From: Rugamonas sp. A1-17
Lineage (GTDB): Bacteria > Pseudomonadota > Gammaproteobacteria > Burkholderiales > Burkholderiaceae_D
Assembly (NCBI GenBank): GCA_025548565.1
Contig: JAJLPB010000015.1
Location: 148,129-212,128, forward strand
Direction of reading: 5' to 3'
Length of the DNA: 64,000 bases
How positions within the stretch are numbered: position 1 is the stretch's first letter; each line of letters opens with the position of its first letter. This document shows, piece after piece, positions 43,695 through 52,283 of the stretch. Made by a program: the position numbers and the translations under genes. The notes under the pieces are model-generated. The model made no database searches and was not told the origin of the DNA. It worked only from the letters and a program-made list of their open reading frames with translations.

Positions 43695-46028
43695 ATGACC
43701 TCATTTTCACTGTCCCCTAAGCTCGGGCTTGCCATTACACTGTCGCTGGTGCTGCTGTTGGCCGGCTGCGCCGCGGAGCAGCACCATCGCGACGGTATGG
43801 AGGCGATGGGGACGCAGAATTATCCGCTGGCGATAGCCGAGTTGGCCAAGGCGGCCGAGCTCAAGCCGACAGAGCTGGGCTATCGCAATGACTGGCTGCG
43901 GTCGCGGGAGCTGGCGACGGACAAACTGCTGGCTCAGGCTACCGCGGCGGCAGCGGGCGGCAAGAGTGGCGAGGCTGAGCAGGCCTATCGCGACATTTTG
44001 AAATTTGATCGTGACAACGCACGTGCGCTGGCCGGCCTGGAGACGCTGCAGATCAACGCCCGCGCCGCAGCCGATGCCGCCCAAGGCAGACTGGCATTCA
44101 GGCAGGGTGATGTCGCGCTGGCTGCCCAGATGGTGGCACGCGCGTTGCGACAGGTTCCGACGTTGCCCGAGGCGCTGCAGCTCAAGCGCGACATTGAGAC
44201 GGCGCGAGCGCAGGAAATGCCGGTCGCGCCCACCTTGGGTGGCGTCTACAAGAAGCCGATCAACCTTGAGTTCCGCGATGCCAGTATTCGCATGGTGTTC
44301 GATGCACTGTCGCGTACCACGGGCATTAATTTCATCTTCGACCGTGACGTGAAGAACGATCAGCGGACCACCGTGTTCTTGAAGCAGACCACGCTGGATG
44401 ACGCGATCGATGTGATCCTGTCGACCGGCCAACTGGAAAAGAAAATCCTCAACGCTAGCAGTGTGCTGATCTACCCGAATACGCCGGCCAAGACCAAGGA
44501 GTATCAGGACCTGATGGTGCGGGCCTTTTATCTGGCCAATGTCGAGGCCAAGCAGGCCGCCAGCTTGCTTAAGACGGTGCTCAAGATCAAGGATATCTAT
44601 GTCGACGACAAGTACAACATGCTGGTGCTGCGCGAGAACCCGGAAGCGATCGCGTTGGCAGAAAAGCTCATCGCCTTGCAGGATCTGGAAGAACCGGAGG
44701 TCATGCTCGATGTCGAAGTGTTGGAGATTAACCGTTCGCGGTTGTTGAATCTGGGGGTGCAATGGACCAATCAATTCACCATTTCGCCTACCAACGTGAC
44801 GGCCAGCGCTAGTGGCGGGACAGGTTCGGTTACCACCGGCACCTCGACGATCAAACTGAGCGAACTCAAATCGCTCAACGCTTCCACGCTGGGCATTACG
44901 GCGCCGAGCGCTACTGTCAGCGTGCAAAAGATCGACGGCGACGCCAATTTGCTGGCGAACCCGCGCATACGTGTGCGCGATCGTGAAAAGGCCAAGATCC
45001 TGATCGGAGATAAGGTGCCGGTCGTCACAACCACCAGCAGCGGCACCTACGTCAGCGAGAATATCCAGTACCTTGACGTCGGTCTTAAGCTTGAAGTTGA
45101 GCCAGACATTCATTTGCGCGATGAAATCGGTCTGAAGCTAGCCCTGGAGGTCAGCTCATTGGTGTCCTCGATGAAGACCAACAATGGTTCGCAGGCTTAC
45201 CAGATCGGTACCCGCAATGTCAGCAGCGCTTTGCGCTTGCGCGACGGCGAGACCCAGATTCTCGCCGGTCTGATCAGTGACGAGGACCGTACGTCAGCCA
45301 ACCGTATTCCTCTGCTCGGCGACTTGCCGGTGCTTGGCCGCTTATTTGGCAGCCAGAACGACAATCACCAAAAAACTGAAATCGTGCTGTCGATCACGCC
45401 TCATTTGATCCGCAACATCCAGCGCAAGAGCCCGCAAGCTGAGGCGTTCTGGTCGGGCACGGAAGCCAACCTGCAAAACAAGGCATTGGTATTGCGCCAG
45501 TTCGATGGCGGTGCGACGCAGCCCGCAGCGGTCCAGAACCGTCAAGGGGACGCGGCTTCGGCTATCACCGGCGGCGCTGCATTGACGGTGGCGACTGTGC
45601 CGGGCGCGCCCAATGCGCCCAAGTTGCAGTGGCAGGGGCCGGCGCGCGTCAAGTCGGGTGAGGTATTTACCATGCATCTGCAGATTGACAGCCCCGAAGC
45701 CTTGCGCGCGGCCTCGCTACAGCTGGCATTTAATCCTGCCGAGCTTGAGATTCAAACTGTGCAGGAAGGCGATTATTTCAGCAAGGCTGGTAAGAGCAAC
45801 TTCAGCAAGTCGATCGATGCCGCCGGCGGGCACATCTCCATCGGTGCCGGCAACAATGAAGGCGATGGCGTAAAAGGCGCCGGCCGGGTGGCGAGCATCA
45901 CCTGCAAGGCGCTGTCCGCGCCGAACGGCGCCAGCCTGAGCCTGATCGCGATGACGCCTGTTGGCGCGCAGCTCGCAGTGGGACGCCCGGGCCTACCGCT
46001 GGCTCACGCCCTGGAGATCGAGCCATGA
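43695..46028 (+). CDS. secretin (GspD/MshL-like) lipoprotein with C-terminal cohesin-like domain
   Basis: A 777-residue outer-membrane channel protein. Signal peptide with lipobox LLAGC (Cys25), TPR-like helices (about 35-170), a short secretin N domain (about 190-320, INLEFRDASIRMVFDALSRTTGINFIFDRDV), and the secretin barrel (about 330-585, with VPVVTTTSSGTYVSENIQYLDVGLKLEVEP and LLGDLPVLGRLFGSQ). A linker and an extra domain follow (about 635-777, MHLQIDSPEALRAASLQLAFNP) that resembles a cohesin. It forms the pore for folded proteins or a pseudopilus. The cohesin-like extension is not part of standard GspD or PilQ. Confidence 0.9.
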   Translation: MTSFSLSPKLGLAITLSLVLLLAGCAAEQHHRDGMEAMGTQNYPLAIAELAKAAELKPTELGYRNDWLRSRELATDKLLAQATAAAAGGKSGEAEQAYRDILKFDRDNARALAGLETLQINARAAADAAQGRLAFRQGDVALAAQMVARALRQVPTLPEALQLKRDIETARAQEMPVAPTLGGVYKKPINLEFRDASIRMVFDALSRTTGINFIFDRDVKNDQRTTVFLKQTTLDDAIDVILSTGQLEKKILNASSVLIYPNTPAKTKEYQDLMVRAFYLANVEAKQAASLLKTVLKIKDIYVDDKYNMLVLRENPEAIALAEKLIALQDLEEPEVMLDVEVLEINRSRLLNLGVQWTNQFTISPTNVTASASGGTGSVTTGTSTIKLSELKSLNASTLGITAPSATVSVQKIDGDANLLANPRIRVRDREKAKILIGDKVPVVTTTSSGTYVSENIQYLDVGLKLEVEPDIHLRDEIGLKLALEVSSLVSSMKTNNGSQAYQIGTRNVSSALRLRDGETQILAGLISDEDRTSANRIPLLGDLPVLGRLFGSQNDNHQKTEIVLSITPHLIRNIQRKSPQAEAFWSGTEANLQNKALVLRQFDGGATQPAAVQNRQGDAASAITGGAALTVATVPGAPNAPKLQWQGPARVKSGEVFTMHLQIDSPEALRAASLQLAFNPAELEIQTVQEGDYFSKAGKSNFSKSIDAAGGHISIGAGNNEGDGVKGAGRVASITCKALSAPNGASLSLIAMTPVGAQLAVGRPGLPLAHALEIEP

Positions 46029-46519
46029 TGTGGCGCCGCCAGGCGGGTTTCAGCTTGATCGAATTGCTGGCGTCGGCTGCGATATTGGGCTTGCTGGCTT
46101 CGGTTGCCGTACCGGTCGTGGAAACCTCGATCCGACGTGAGAAGGAGCGTGCGCTGAGGATAGCGCTGCGTGAGATGCGTGAAGGAATCGATGCTTACAA
46201 GCGGGCTGCCATGGCGGGTATGATCGATACGTCCAACGCTCCCAATGGCTATCCGCCGTCGTTGATCGAGCTGGTCGGCGGCGTGGTGGACAAGCGCGAC
46301 AACAATCCGAACGTGAATGAACGCAAGCGTTTTTACTTCATGCGTCGCATTCCGCGCAATCCTTTTTGTACCACCCCAAGCCTGTCGGCCATGGACTGCT
46401 GGGCGCAGCGCAGCTTTGCCTCGCCGCCGACCGCGCCACTGGCTGGCAACGATGTGTTCGACGTTTATGCCGACACCGACCAGGTCGGCCTGAACGGCGT
46501 GCCGTATCGGGAGTGGTGA
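46025..46519 (+). CDS. pseudopilin, type II secretion-like
   Basis: A 164-residue prepilin. The type III signal is QAGFSLIELLASAAILGLLASVAVP, with Gly-1, Phe+1 and Glu+5, to be cleaved by a prepilin peptidase encoded elsewhere. The C-terminal part ends VDVYADTDQVG-like (FDVYADTDQVGLNGVPYREW). It overlaps the secretin stop (ATGA). One of four pseudopilin-like proteins in the operon; which one is the minor or major cannot be decided from this gene alone. Confidence 0.88.
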   Translation: MMWRRQAGFSLIELLASAAILGLLASVAVPVVETSIRREKERALRIALREMREGIDAYKRAAMAGMIDTSNAPNGYPPSLIELVGGVVDKRDNNPNVNERKRFYFMRRIPRNPFCTTPSLSAMDCWAQRSFASPPTAPLAGNDVFDVYADTDQVGLNGVPYREW

Positions 46520-46521
46520 CG

Positions 46522-46896
46522 ATGCGCACTGTCCGCGGCTTCACTATGATCGAACTGCTGGTCGCGCTGGCCATTATTGGCATGCTGCTGACCTTGGCCG
46601 CTCCACGGTATTTCACTAGCATCGACCGGACCAGGGAGGATGTGCTGCGTGAAGATCTATACATCCTCCGCAACGCGCTCGACCATTTCTACGCGGATCG
46701 TGGCGTCAACCCTGAGAAACTCGACGACCTGGTGAGCCAGCATTACCTGCGGGCGATTCCGATCGATCCTCTTTTGAACAGCTCTAAGGGCTGGGTACTG
46801 GTTTTGCCTGCGGGCCCCAGCGAGGGAGCGGTGGCCAACGTCAGGAGCGGCGCACCGAACAGCGACCGTAATGGCATACCGTACAGGGATTGGTAG
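46522..46896 (+). CDS. pseudopilin, type II secretion-like
   Basis: A 124-residue prepilin with signal RGFTMIELLVALAIIGMLLTLAAPRYF (Gly-1, Phe+1, Glu+5). The globular part has DLYILRNALDHFYADRG and ends NGIPYRDW, closely resembling the end of the preceding pseudopilin (NGVPYREW); the two may be paralogues. Two bases separate it from the upstream gene. Confidence 0.88.
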   Translation: MRTVRGFTMIELLVALAIIGMLLTLAAPRYFTSIDRTREDVLREDLYILRNALDHFYADRGVNPEKLDDLVSQHYLRAIPIDPLLNSSKGWVLVLPAGPSEGAVANVRSGAPNSDRNGIPYRDW

Positions 46897-46899
46897 GCC

Positions 46900-47406
46900 A
46901 TGCGGCGAGAGCAAGGTTTTAGTTATGTGATAGTGATGTTCCTGGTGGCGATCCTGGCGCTGCTGACGGTGCGTGCGCTGGAAAATAGTCTGACCGAGGA
47001 GCGGCGCGCCAAGGAGGCCGAGCTGCTATGGGTCGGCAGCGCTTATGTCGACGCTATTCGCAACTATTACGAAGGGGCGCCGGGCATGGAAAAGACCTAT
47101 CCGCTCGCCCTGACGCAGTTGCTGTCTGACAGCCGCAGTACGCTGATCCGCAGCCCGCTGCGCAAACTCTACCGCGATCCGCTGACGGGATCGAGCGAAT
47201 GGGGCATCGTCCGCAACGATGCCAACGCCATCATTGGCATCTATTCGATGGCGCCGCTCACGCCGATCAAGCGCGACAATTTTCCTGCGGAGTTTGCCGA
47301 TTTCGCCAATGCCAGCGGCTATGACCAGTGGCGCTTCGTCTACCAGCCGGACAAGCCGAAGCCCGTGCCTCCGACGCCGCAACCGAGTCCGGGAGCGCTA
47401 CCGTGA
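46900..47406 (+). CDS. pseudopilin-like protein lacking Glu+5
   Basis: A 168-residue protein with prepilin-type N-terminus MRREQGFSYVIVMFLVAILALLTVRAL: Gly before Phe is present, but position +5 is Ile instead of Glu. Among canonical type II pseudopilins only GspK lacks Glu+5 and caps the pseudopilus tip. This protein is much shorter than GspK (about 300 residues), so a tip role is inferred. The C-terminus is proline-rich (KPKPVPPTPQPSPG). Its stop overlaps the GTG start of the GspG gene. Confidence 0.75.
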   Translation: MRREQGFSYVIVMFLVAILALLTVRALENSLTEERRAKEAELLWVGSAYVDAIRNYYEGAPGMEKTYPLALTQLLSDSRSTLIRSPLRKLYRDPLTGSSEWGIVRNDANAIIGIYSMAPLTPIKRDNFPAEFADFANASGYDQWRFVYQPDKPKPVPPTPQPSPGALP

Positions 47407-47834
47407 GACGTCCACTCAAGCGCAGCCCTGCTGGATTCACATTGCTGGAGCTGTTGGTCGTACTGATCATCATCGGGCTGCTGTCCGCGTTTGCGGCGCC
47501 ACGCTATTTTAGCCAGGTCGGCCGTTCGAAAGCCCAGATCACGCGCGCCCAGATCGAGCTGATGGACAAGGCCGTGATCCAGTATCGCATTGATACCGGC
47601 CATTACCCGAGCACCGAGATGGGACTGCCAGCCTTGCTTGCGGCTCCGTTCAGCGAAGCGGTCTGGCTAGGCCCGTATTTGAAGACGACGACCCTACCGC
47701 TTGACCAATGGGAGCACGCTTACGTGTACCGCGTGCCCGGCGCGGACGGGCGCGAATTCGACATCATTTCGTATGGCGCCGACGGCCAGCCCGGCGGCAC
47801 GGGCGACGACGCCGATATCGGCAACTGGCCATAG
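47403..47834 (+). CDS. gspG: major pseudopilin GspG
   Basis: A 143-residue prepilin with PAGFTLLELLVVLIIIGLLSAFAAPRYF (Glu+5 present). The C-terminal region carries MGLPALLA...GPYLK and ISYGADGQPGGTGDDADIGNW, the hallmark calcium-binding loop of T2SS GspG, which type IV pilins lack. This is the best evidence that the operon is a T2SS-type machine. GTG 47403 overlaps the upstream stop codon. Confidence 0.92.
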   Translation: MRRPLKRSPAGFTLLELLVVLIIIGLLSAFAAPRYFSQVGRSKAQITRAQIELMDKAVIQYRIDTGHYPSTEMGLPALLAAPFSEAVWLGPYLKTTTLPLDQWEHAYVYRVPGADGREFDIISYGADGQPGGTGDDADIGNWP

Positions 47835-47850
47835 CACAAGACAACAGACT

Positions 47851-49032
47851 ATGCAATTTCGGGCGAAAGTATTGAACAAACAGATGGCAGTCGAGTTCTT
47901 GGACATCGACGCCAGCAGCGAGCAGGAGGCGCGCCGCCTGGTCGCGGCGGCCGGGGTGCGCATGCTTGACTTGCGCGCGGCGCGCGCCGGCATCCAGCGC
48001 CGCCGGCCGACGGCATTCAAACTGGGCGTATTCAACCAGCAGTTGCATTCGCTGCTGGCCGCCGGGCAGACGGTGGTGGATGCCATCGAAGTGCTCGGAA
48101 AGAACGACCGGCGCGGCCGTCACAGGGCAATCTACGACACATTGCTGCAGGGCCTGCAGCACGGCAATCAGCTGTCCGACGCGATGGCCGCCTTGCCTTC
48201 GGTGTTCCCGCCGCTGTATGTGGCGATGGTGCGTGCCAGCGAGACCACCGGCACGGTGGGGGCGGCGATTCGGCGATTCATGCAGTATCAGCGCCAGGTA
48301 GACGACATTCGCAGCAAACTGACTGCGGCGGCCACCTATCCGGCCATTTTGCTGGGCGTGGGCTTCCTGGTCATCAGCTTCCTGATGCTATATGTGCTGC
48401 CGCGTTTTAGCGCCGTTTATGACGAGGTCGGCCAGACACGCAGCGGCGCGGCGGGTTTCGTGCAATTGTGGGGGGGCTTCGTGCGGCATCATCCGCTGTT
48501 GGCTTGGTCCGGTCTATTGATCGTCGGCGCGCTGGTGGCCATGCTGATCGTGCATCCGGGAGCGCGTGGCGCAGCCTACCGCAAACTATTGAGCTTGCCA
48601 TGGATAGGCGAGCGGGTCTGGGTGCTGCAATTGGCGCGCCTATACCGTACGCTCGGCATGCTGCTGCGCAGCGGCGTTAGCGTGTTGTCGGCCATGCGGA
48701 TGACGCAGGCGTCGATGCCAATGGCAATGCAGGCCGACCTGAGTGCCGCCGTGCTGGCGGTCAGCGAGGGGCGCCCCATGTCGCAAGTGATGGCCGAATG
48801 CAGGCTTAGCACCGAGGTTGCGCAGCGTTTGCTGATCGCCGGCGAATCGTCGGGAAATCTGGACGAGATGATGGAGCGTATCGCCGACTTCTACGACGAG
48901 GAAACGGCGATGTGGATCGATACCGCCGGCCGCCTGATCGAGCCGGCTTTGATGCTGGGTATCGGCGCCATTGTCGGCGCGATAGTACTGTTGCTTTACA
49001 GCCCGATCTTCGATCTGGCCAACATGACTTGA
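47851..49032 (+). CDS. gspF: inner-membrane platform protein GspF/PilC-like
   Basis: A 393-residue protein with two cytoplasmic T2SSF domains (about 65-185 and 265-385) and three transmembrane helices (about 165-190, 215-240, 360-385). Motifs: FNQQLHSLLAAGQTVVDAIEVL, AMVRASETTGTVG, LYRTLGMLLRSGVSVLSAM and LIAGESSGNLDEMMERIADFY. It couples the ATPase to pseudopilus assembly. The ribosome-binding site is weak, 16 bases after gspG. Confidence 0.92.
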   Translation: MQFRAKVLNKQMAVEFLDIDASSEQEARRLVAAAGVRMLDLRAARAGIQRRRPTAFKLGVFNQQLHSLLAAGQTVVDAIEVLGKNDRRGRHRAIYDTLLQGLQHGNQLSDAMAALPSVFPPLYVAMVRASETTGTVGAAIRRFMQYQRQVDDIRSKLTAAATYPAILLGVGFLVISFLMLYVLPRFSAVYDEVGQTRSGAAGFVQLWGGFVRHHPLLAWSGLLIVGALVAMLIVHPGARGAAYRKLLSLPWIGERVWVLQLARLYRTLGMLLRSGVSVLSAMRMTQASMPMAMQADLSAAVLAVSEGRPMSQVMAECRLSTEVAQRLLIAGESSGNLDEMMERIADFYDEETAMWIDTAGRLIEPALMLGIGAIVGAIVLLLYSPIFDLANMT

Positions 49033-49038
49033 TAAGGG

Positions 49039-50703
49039 ATGTCGATCGCACCTATGACACTAGACTTGAACGTGCTTGATGATGTGTGCCGCGTGGCGAT
49101 GCCATCCTCCAACTGGCTGACTATGCTGGCAGGCCAGCTTGACCGCCCACGATTGACGGTGCTTGCCGATGTCGCTGGCTTATTGGCCATGCGCCATGTC
49201 GACCAGACCGAAGTACTGACGTTGGCGCCGGCCTTTGACCGAGCCGGTTACGGCGACATGGTGGCGCGGCTGCTGCTGCTTGGCCTGGACGGCGAGGGGC
49301 GCCTGATAGCCGTGCTTGGACTGCCGCTCGATGCCGGCAGCGGCGCTTGGCTGGCCCAGTTCTCCTTGCATGCGATATTCCTGGGCGATCCGCTGGATAT
49401 CCACGCCAAGCTCGAAGCGCATGAATCGATGTTCAGCGCGGTGGCCGACGCGGTCGGAGTAGAGGAGGTCAGCGAACTGGCCCGCGACGGCAGCGATGAC
49501 ATGACGCTGAGTTCCATCCAGGGCGAGCTGAGCCCTGCCGTAAAACTGATCAACTCGACGGTATTCGATGCGCTACGCGCTGAGGCCAGCGACATCCACC
49601 TTGAATCGCTGCCGCAGGGCCTGGTTATCAAATTCCGTATCGATGGTGTGCTCAACAAGATTGCCAGTGTCAACAGCCCGGCGTTGGCGGAGCAGGCCAT
49701 CGCCCGCATCAAGGTGCTGGCTGAATTGGACATCGGCGAGAAACGCATTCCGCAGGATGGCCGCTTCCGTGTCGCCGCCAAGGGCCGGGACATTGATATC
49801 CGGGTCTCGATCATGCCCAGTATCCACGGCGAAGACGCAGTGCTGCGTGTGCTCGACAAGAAAGCCCTGACCGACAGCGTGCAACGGCTGACGCTTGATT
49901 CGCTGGGCTTTGACAGCCAGACCATCCACCTGCTGCGTCGCCTCGCCGCCGAACCCTACGGCATGATGCTGGTGACCGGGCCGACCGGCAGCGGCAAGAC
50001 CACCACGCTGTATGCCGCCCTCACCGAGATCAACCATGGCGAGGATAAGTTCATCACGATCGAAGACCCGGTCGAGTATCAATTGCCCGGTGTGTTGCAA
50101 ATCCCTGTGAACGAAAAGAAGGGGCTGACCTTCGCGGTGGGCTTGCGCTCCATCCTGCGCCACGACCCGGACAAGATCCTGGTGGGGGAGATCCGCGATC
50201 CCGAGACAGCCCAGATCGCCGTGCAATCGGCCTTGACGGGCCACATGGTGTTTACCTCGGTGCACGCCAATAACACCTTCGACGTGATCGGCCGCTTCAT
50301 GCACATGGGTGTCGATCCCTACAATTTCGTGTCGTCGCTGACCGGCGTGGTGGCACAGCGCCTGCTCAGGCAAAACTGTGTGCATTGCAGCGTGCCGGTT
50401 GAGGTCAGTGCGGAAGTGCTGGCCGAATCCGGTATCCGCGACCCGGATAGTTTCCATTTTCATGCCGGGCGGGGCTGCCCGCAATGCCGCAACACCGGAT
50501 ACAAGGGCCGGCGCGCGGTGGCGGAAGTGCTACGTCTGACCGACGAGATCCGCGAAATGATAATCGCGCGCGCGTCCATTCGTGCGCTGAAGGAGCAGGC
50601 CAGGCGCGAGGGCACGCGGTTTTTGCGCGACGCCGCCCTCGACCTGGTGCGGGCCGGCCATACGACGCTACAGGAGGTGAATCGTGTCACGTTTGTTGCC
50701 TGA
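49039..50703 (+). CDS. gspE: secretion ATPase GspE/PilB-like
   Basis: A 554-residue AAA-type traffic ATPase. N-terminal T2SSE_N-like region (1-140), then the catalytic domain with DIHLESLPQGLVIKFRIDG, Walker A GPTGSGKTTTLYAAL, Asp-box FITIEDPVEYQLPGVLQI, Walker B ILVGEIRDPETAQIA and His-box TSVHANNTFDVI. A tetracysteine zinc motif (CVHCSVPV ... GCPQCRNTGYKGRRA) is present. It powers pseudopilus extension. The start is 6 bases after gspF; the GspL-like gene overlaps its 3' end by 20 bases. Confidence 0.95.
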   Translation: MSIAPMTLDLNVLDDVCRVAMPSSNWLTMLAGQLDRPRLTVLADVAGLLAMRHVDQTEVLTLAPAFDRAGYGDMVARLLLLGLDGEGRLIAVLGLPLDAGSGAWLAQFSLHAIFLGDPLDIHAKLEAHESMFSAVADAVGVEEVSELARDGSDDMTLSSIQGELSPAVKLINSTVFDALRAEASDIHLESLPQGLVIKFRIDGVLNKIASVNSPALAEQAIARIKVLAELDIGEKRIPQDGRFRVAAKGRDIDIRVSIMPSIHGEDAVLRVLDKKALTDSVQRLTLDSLGFDSQTIHLLRRLAAEPYGMMLVTGPTGSGKTTTLYAALTEINHGEDKFITIEDPVEYQLPGVLQIPVNEKKGLTFAVGLRSILRHDPDKILVGEIRDPETAQIAVQSALTGHMVFTSVHANNTFDVIGRFMHMGVDPYNFVSSLTGVVAQRLLRQNCVHCSVPVEVSAEVLAESGIRDPDSFHFHAGRGCPQCRNTGYKGRRAVAEVLRLTDEIREMIIARASIRALKEQARREGTRFLRDAALDLVRAGHTTLQEVNRVTFVA

Positions 50704-51442
50704 AACCGTCACCATCGGCCTGCTCCCCGGCCAGTGCTGGCTGCGGCGCGGCGCTCGCGATACCGAATATGCGGGCAGCGCCGGGCCGCAGGCCTTGCTG
50801 CACTCGCTCGAATTCATGCTGGACAAACAGACCCGGCCGCTCGACAAGCGCGCTCGTGTGCAGGTTCAGGTCAGCGACAGCCTGGCGGCGATCACGGTCT
50901 TGCCGTGGCAGGAGCAGTTGAGTGCCGCAGACGAATTGCGCGCTTACGCGCACGCGTGCTTCGAGCAGCAGGGCGTGAGGCTGGACGAGGGCTGGGCCAT
51001 GCAAACCGGCTACCGCCGTTTCCGCGCCGGAGGGCTGGCATATGCCTTGCCGCAGGCCTGGCTGGCGCAGTTGATGAGCGTACTGGAAGCGCGCGGCTTG
51101 CGCTTGCAATCGGTATTGCCAGTTTCGGCCGCGGCCTACTGGCGTGGGCAGGGCGGGCGCCTGCCCGGGCAGGAATTGTGGCTGCTGCAGGAGGCGCAGC
51201 GTTTGACCGCCTTGGTTTACGAAGGCGGGAGCTTGCTGGCGATTGACGTCCAACCGGTCACCGAGGACGGCATTGCAGCGGCGGGTGGGCGCCTGTTGCG
51301 GCGTGTCGTTGCGCGTCATCGGGCCATTGCCCGGCTTCGCCATTGGCCGGTGGCGCAACTTCATGCTGATGCACCGGAATTTGTCGCTGATTGTCTGCCC
51401 GAGGCGGTCGTATCGCCGTTGCTGCGGCATGCCTGGAGCTGA
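50684..51442 (+). CDS. GspL/PilM-like assembly protein
   Basis: A 252-residue protein with an actin-like (PilM/GspL cytoplasmic) character but lacking strong motifs; it starts MSRLLPETVTIGLLPGQCWLRR and has DELRAYAHACFEQQ and LWLLQEAQRLTALVYEGG. No transmembrane segment is seen, as in PilM. The GTG start at 50684 is supported by GGAGGTG at 50672-50678. Position after gspE and before a PilN-like gene supports a role in docking the ATPase; the family assignment is by context. Confidence 0.6.
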   Translation: MSRLLPETVTIGLLPGQCWLRRGARDTEYAGSAGPQALLHSLEFMLDKQTRPLDKRARVQVQVSDSLAAITVLPWQEQLSAADELRAYAHACFEQQGVRLDEGWAMQTGYRRFRAGGLAYALPQAWLAQLMSVLEARGLRLQSVLPVSAAAYWRGQGGRLPGQELWLLQEAQRLTALVYEGGSLLAIDVQPVTEDGIAAAGGRLLRRVVARHRAIARLRHWPVAQLHADAPEFVADCLPEAVVSPLLRHAWS

Positions 51443-51445
51443 TGT

Positions 51446-51979
51446 ATGAACGATTTTTCGCACTTCCTCAAACCCGCCCCGCGATTTGGCCGGCTGTTTG
51501 CCATTGCCACGCTGGCCGCAACCGGCTTGGGGGCCTGGGTGTGGCGGGACGTCATGATCTTACGTGCGGCACAGGTGAAAGTGCAGCAGCAGAGCGAGGC
51601 GTTACGGCTGGCGAGCGTGCCGGCTCCCGTGGCCGCGCGAAACCGCGCCGAATTGGACGAACAAAAGCGCTGGGCAGCATTGCAGGACGAACGTGCATTC
51701 GCCTGGCCGCCGCTGTTTGCCGCTTTGGAGCAGGCTGGCAATGCTGACATCGAACTGCTGGAGTTCCAGCCGGATAAAACCAGCCAACGTCTGGTGCTGC
51801 GCGGCGAGGCCAAGGACGAGGCCGCGCTGTCCGACTTTCTGGAGGCGCTTTCCAGTCAGCCCATTTTGCGCAATGTGTACCTGAGCCGTCGCAAGTTGAA
51901 ACAGCGAGATCGGCTGGTGACAGTTTTTTTTGAAATCAAGGCATCCATGGCCAACAGCGCCAAACCCGGCGCCCGGTAG
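51446..51979 (+). CDS. PilN-like membrane assembly protein
   Basis: A 177-residue bitopic protein: one transmembrane helix (about 18-36, LFAIATLAATGLGAWVW), a coiled segment and a PilN-like small alpha-beta domain (LFAALEQAGNADIELLEFQPDKTSQRLVLRGEAKDEAALSDFLEALSSQPIL). PilN joins PilM and PilO in the inner-membrane platform. It is the last gene of the secretion-like operon. Confidence 0.7.
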   Translation: MNDFSHFLKPAPRFGRLFAIATLAATGLGAWVWRDVMILRAAQVKVQQQSEALRLASVPAPVAARNRAELDEQKRWAALQDERAFAWPPLFAALEQAGNADIELLEFQPDKTSQRLVLRGEAKDEAALSDFLEALSSQPILRNVYLSRRKLKQRDRLVTVFFEIKASMANSAKPGAR

Positions 51980-52283
51980 GGCATTCGCATCGTCGCAATC
52001 AGGTGCGCTGGCGTGGGCGCACTGCTGGCGGGCCACCGCGCACAACGGATAGGAGTAGCCAATCGCCCATTGTTGTCAAAACGCCACTTGCGGAAAAATT
52101 AATTATAAATTCGAAATATTTAATTTCGATCAATGCTAGGATTGCACGATAAATTTCAAATTTGCAATCGTGTGGGATGTTGACGTCCTTGATTTTTCCT
52201 CACTGACTAGCGGTTTGATGCTCGCTCGGGCTGCGGACGGCTTGCGGTAGCCGTGTTTATTACCCTTTATTGACCACTAGAAA
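51980..52283. promoter_or_regulatory. AT-rich region with inverted repeats upstream of the rhs gene
   Basis: No gene is supported. Two inverted repeats: TCGAAAT (52111-52117) with ATTTCGA (52123-52129), and GATTGCA (52140-52146) with TGCAATC (52163-52169). They could bind a regulator of the large rhs gene or act as an H-NS-type silencing region. No terminator for the secretion operon is seen, so read-through into rhs is possible. Confidence 0.5.
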
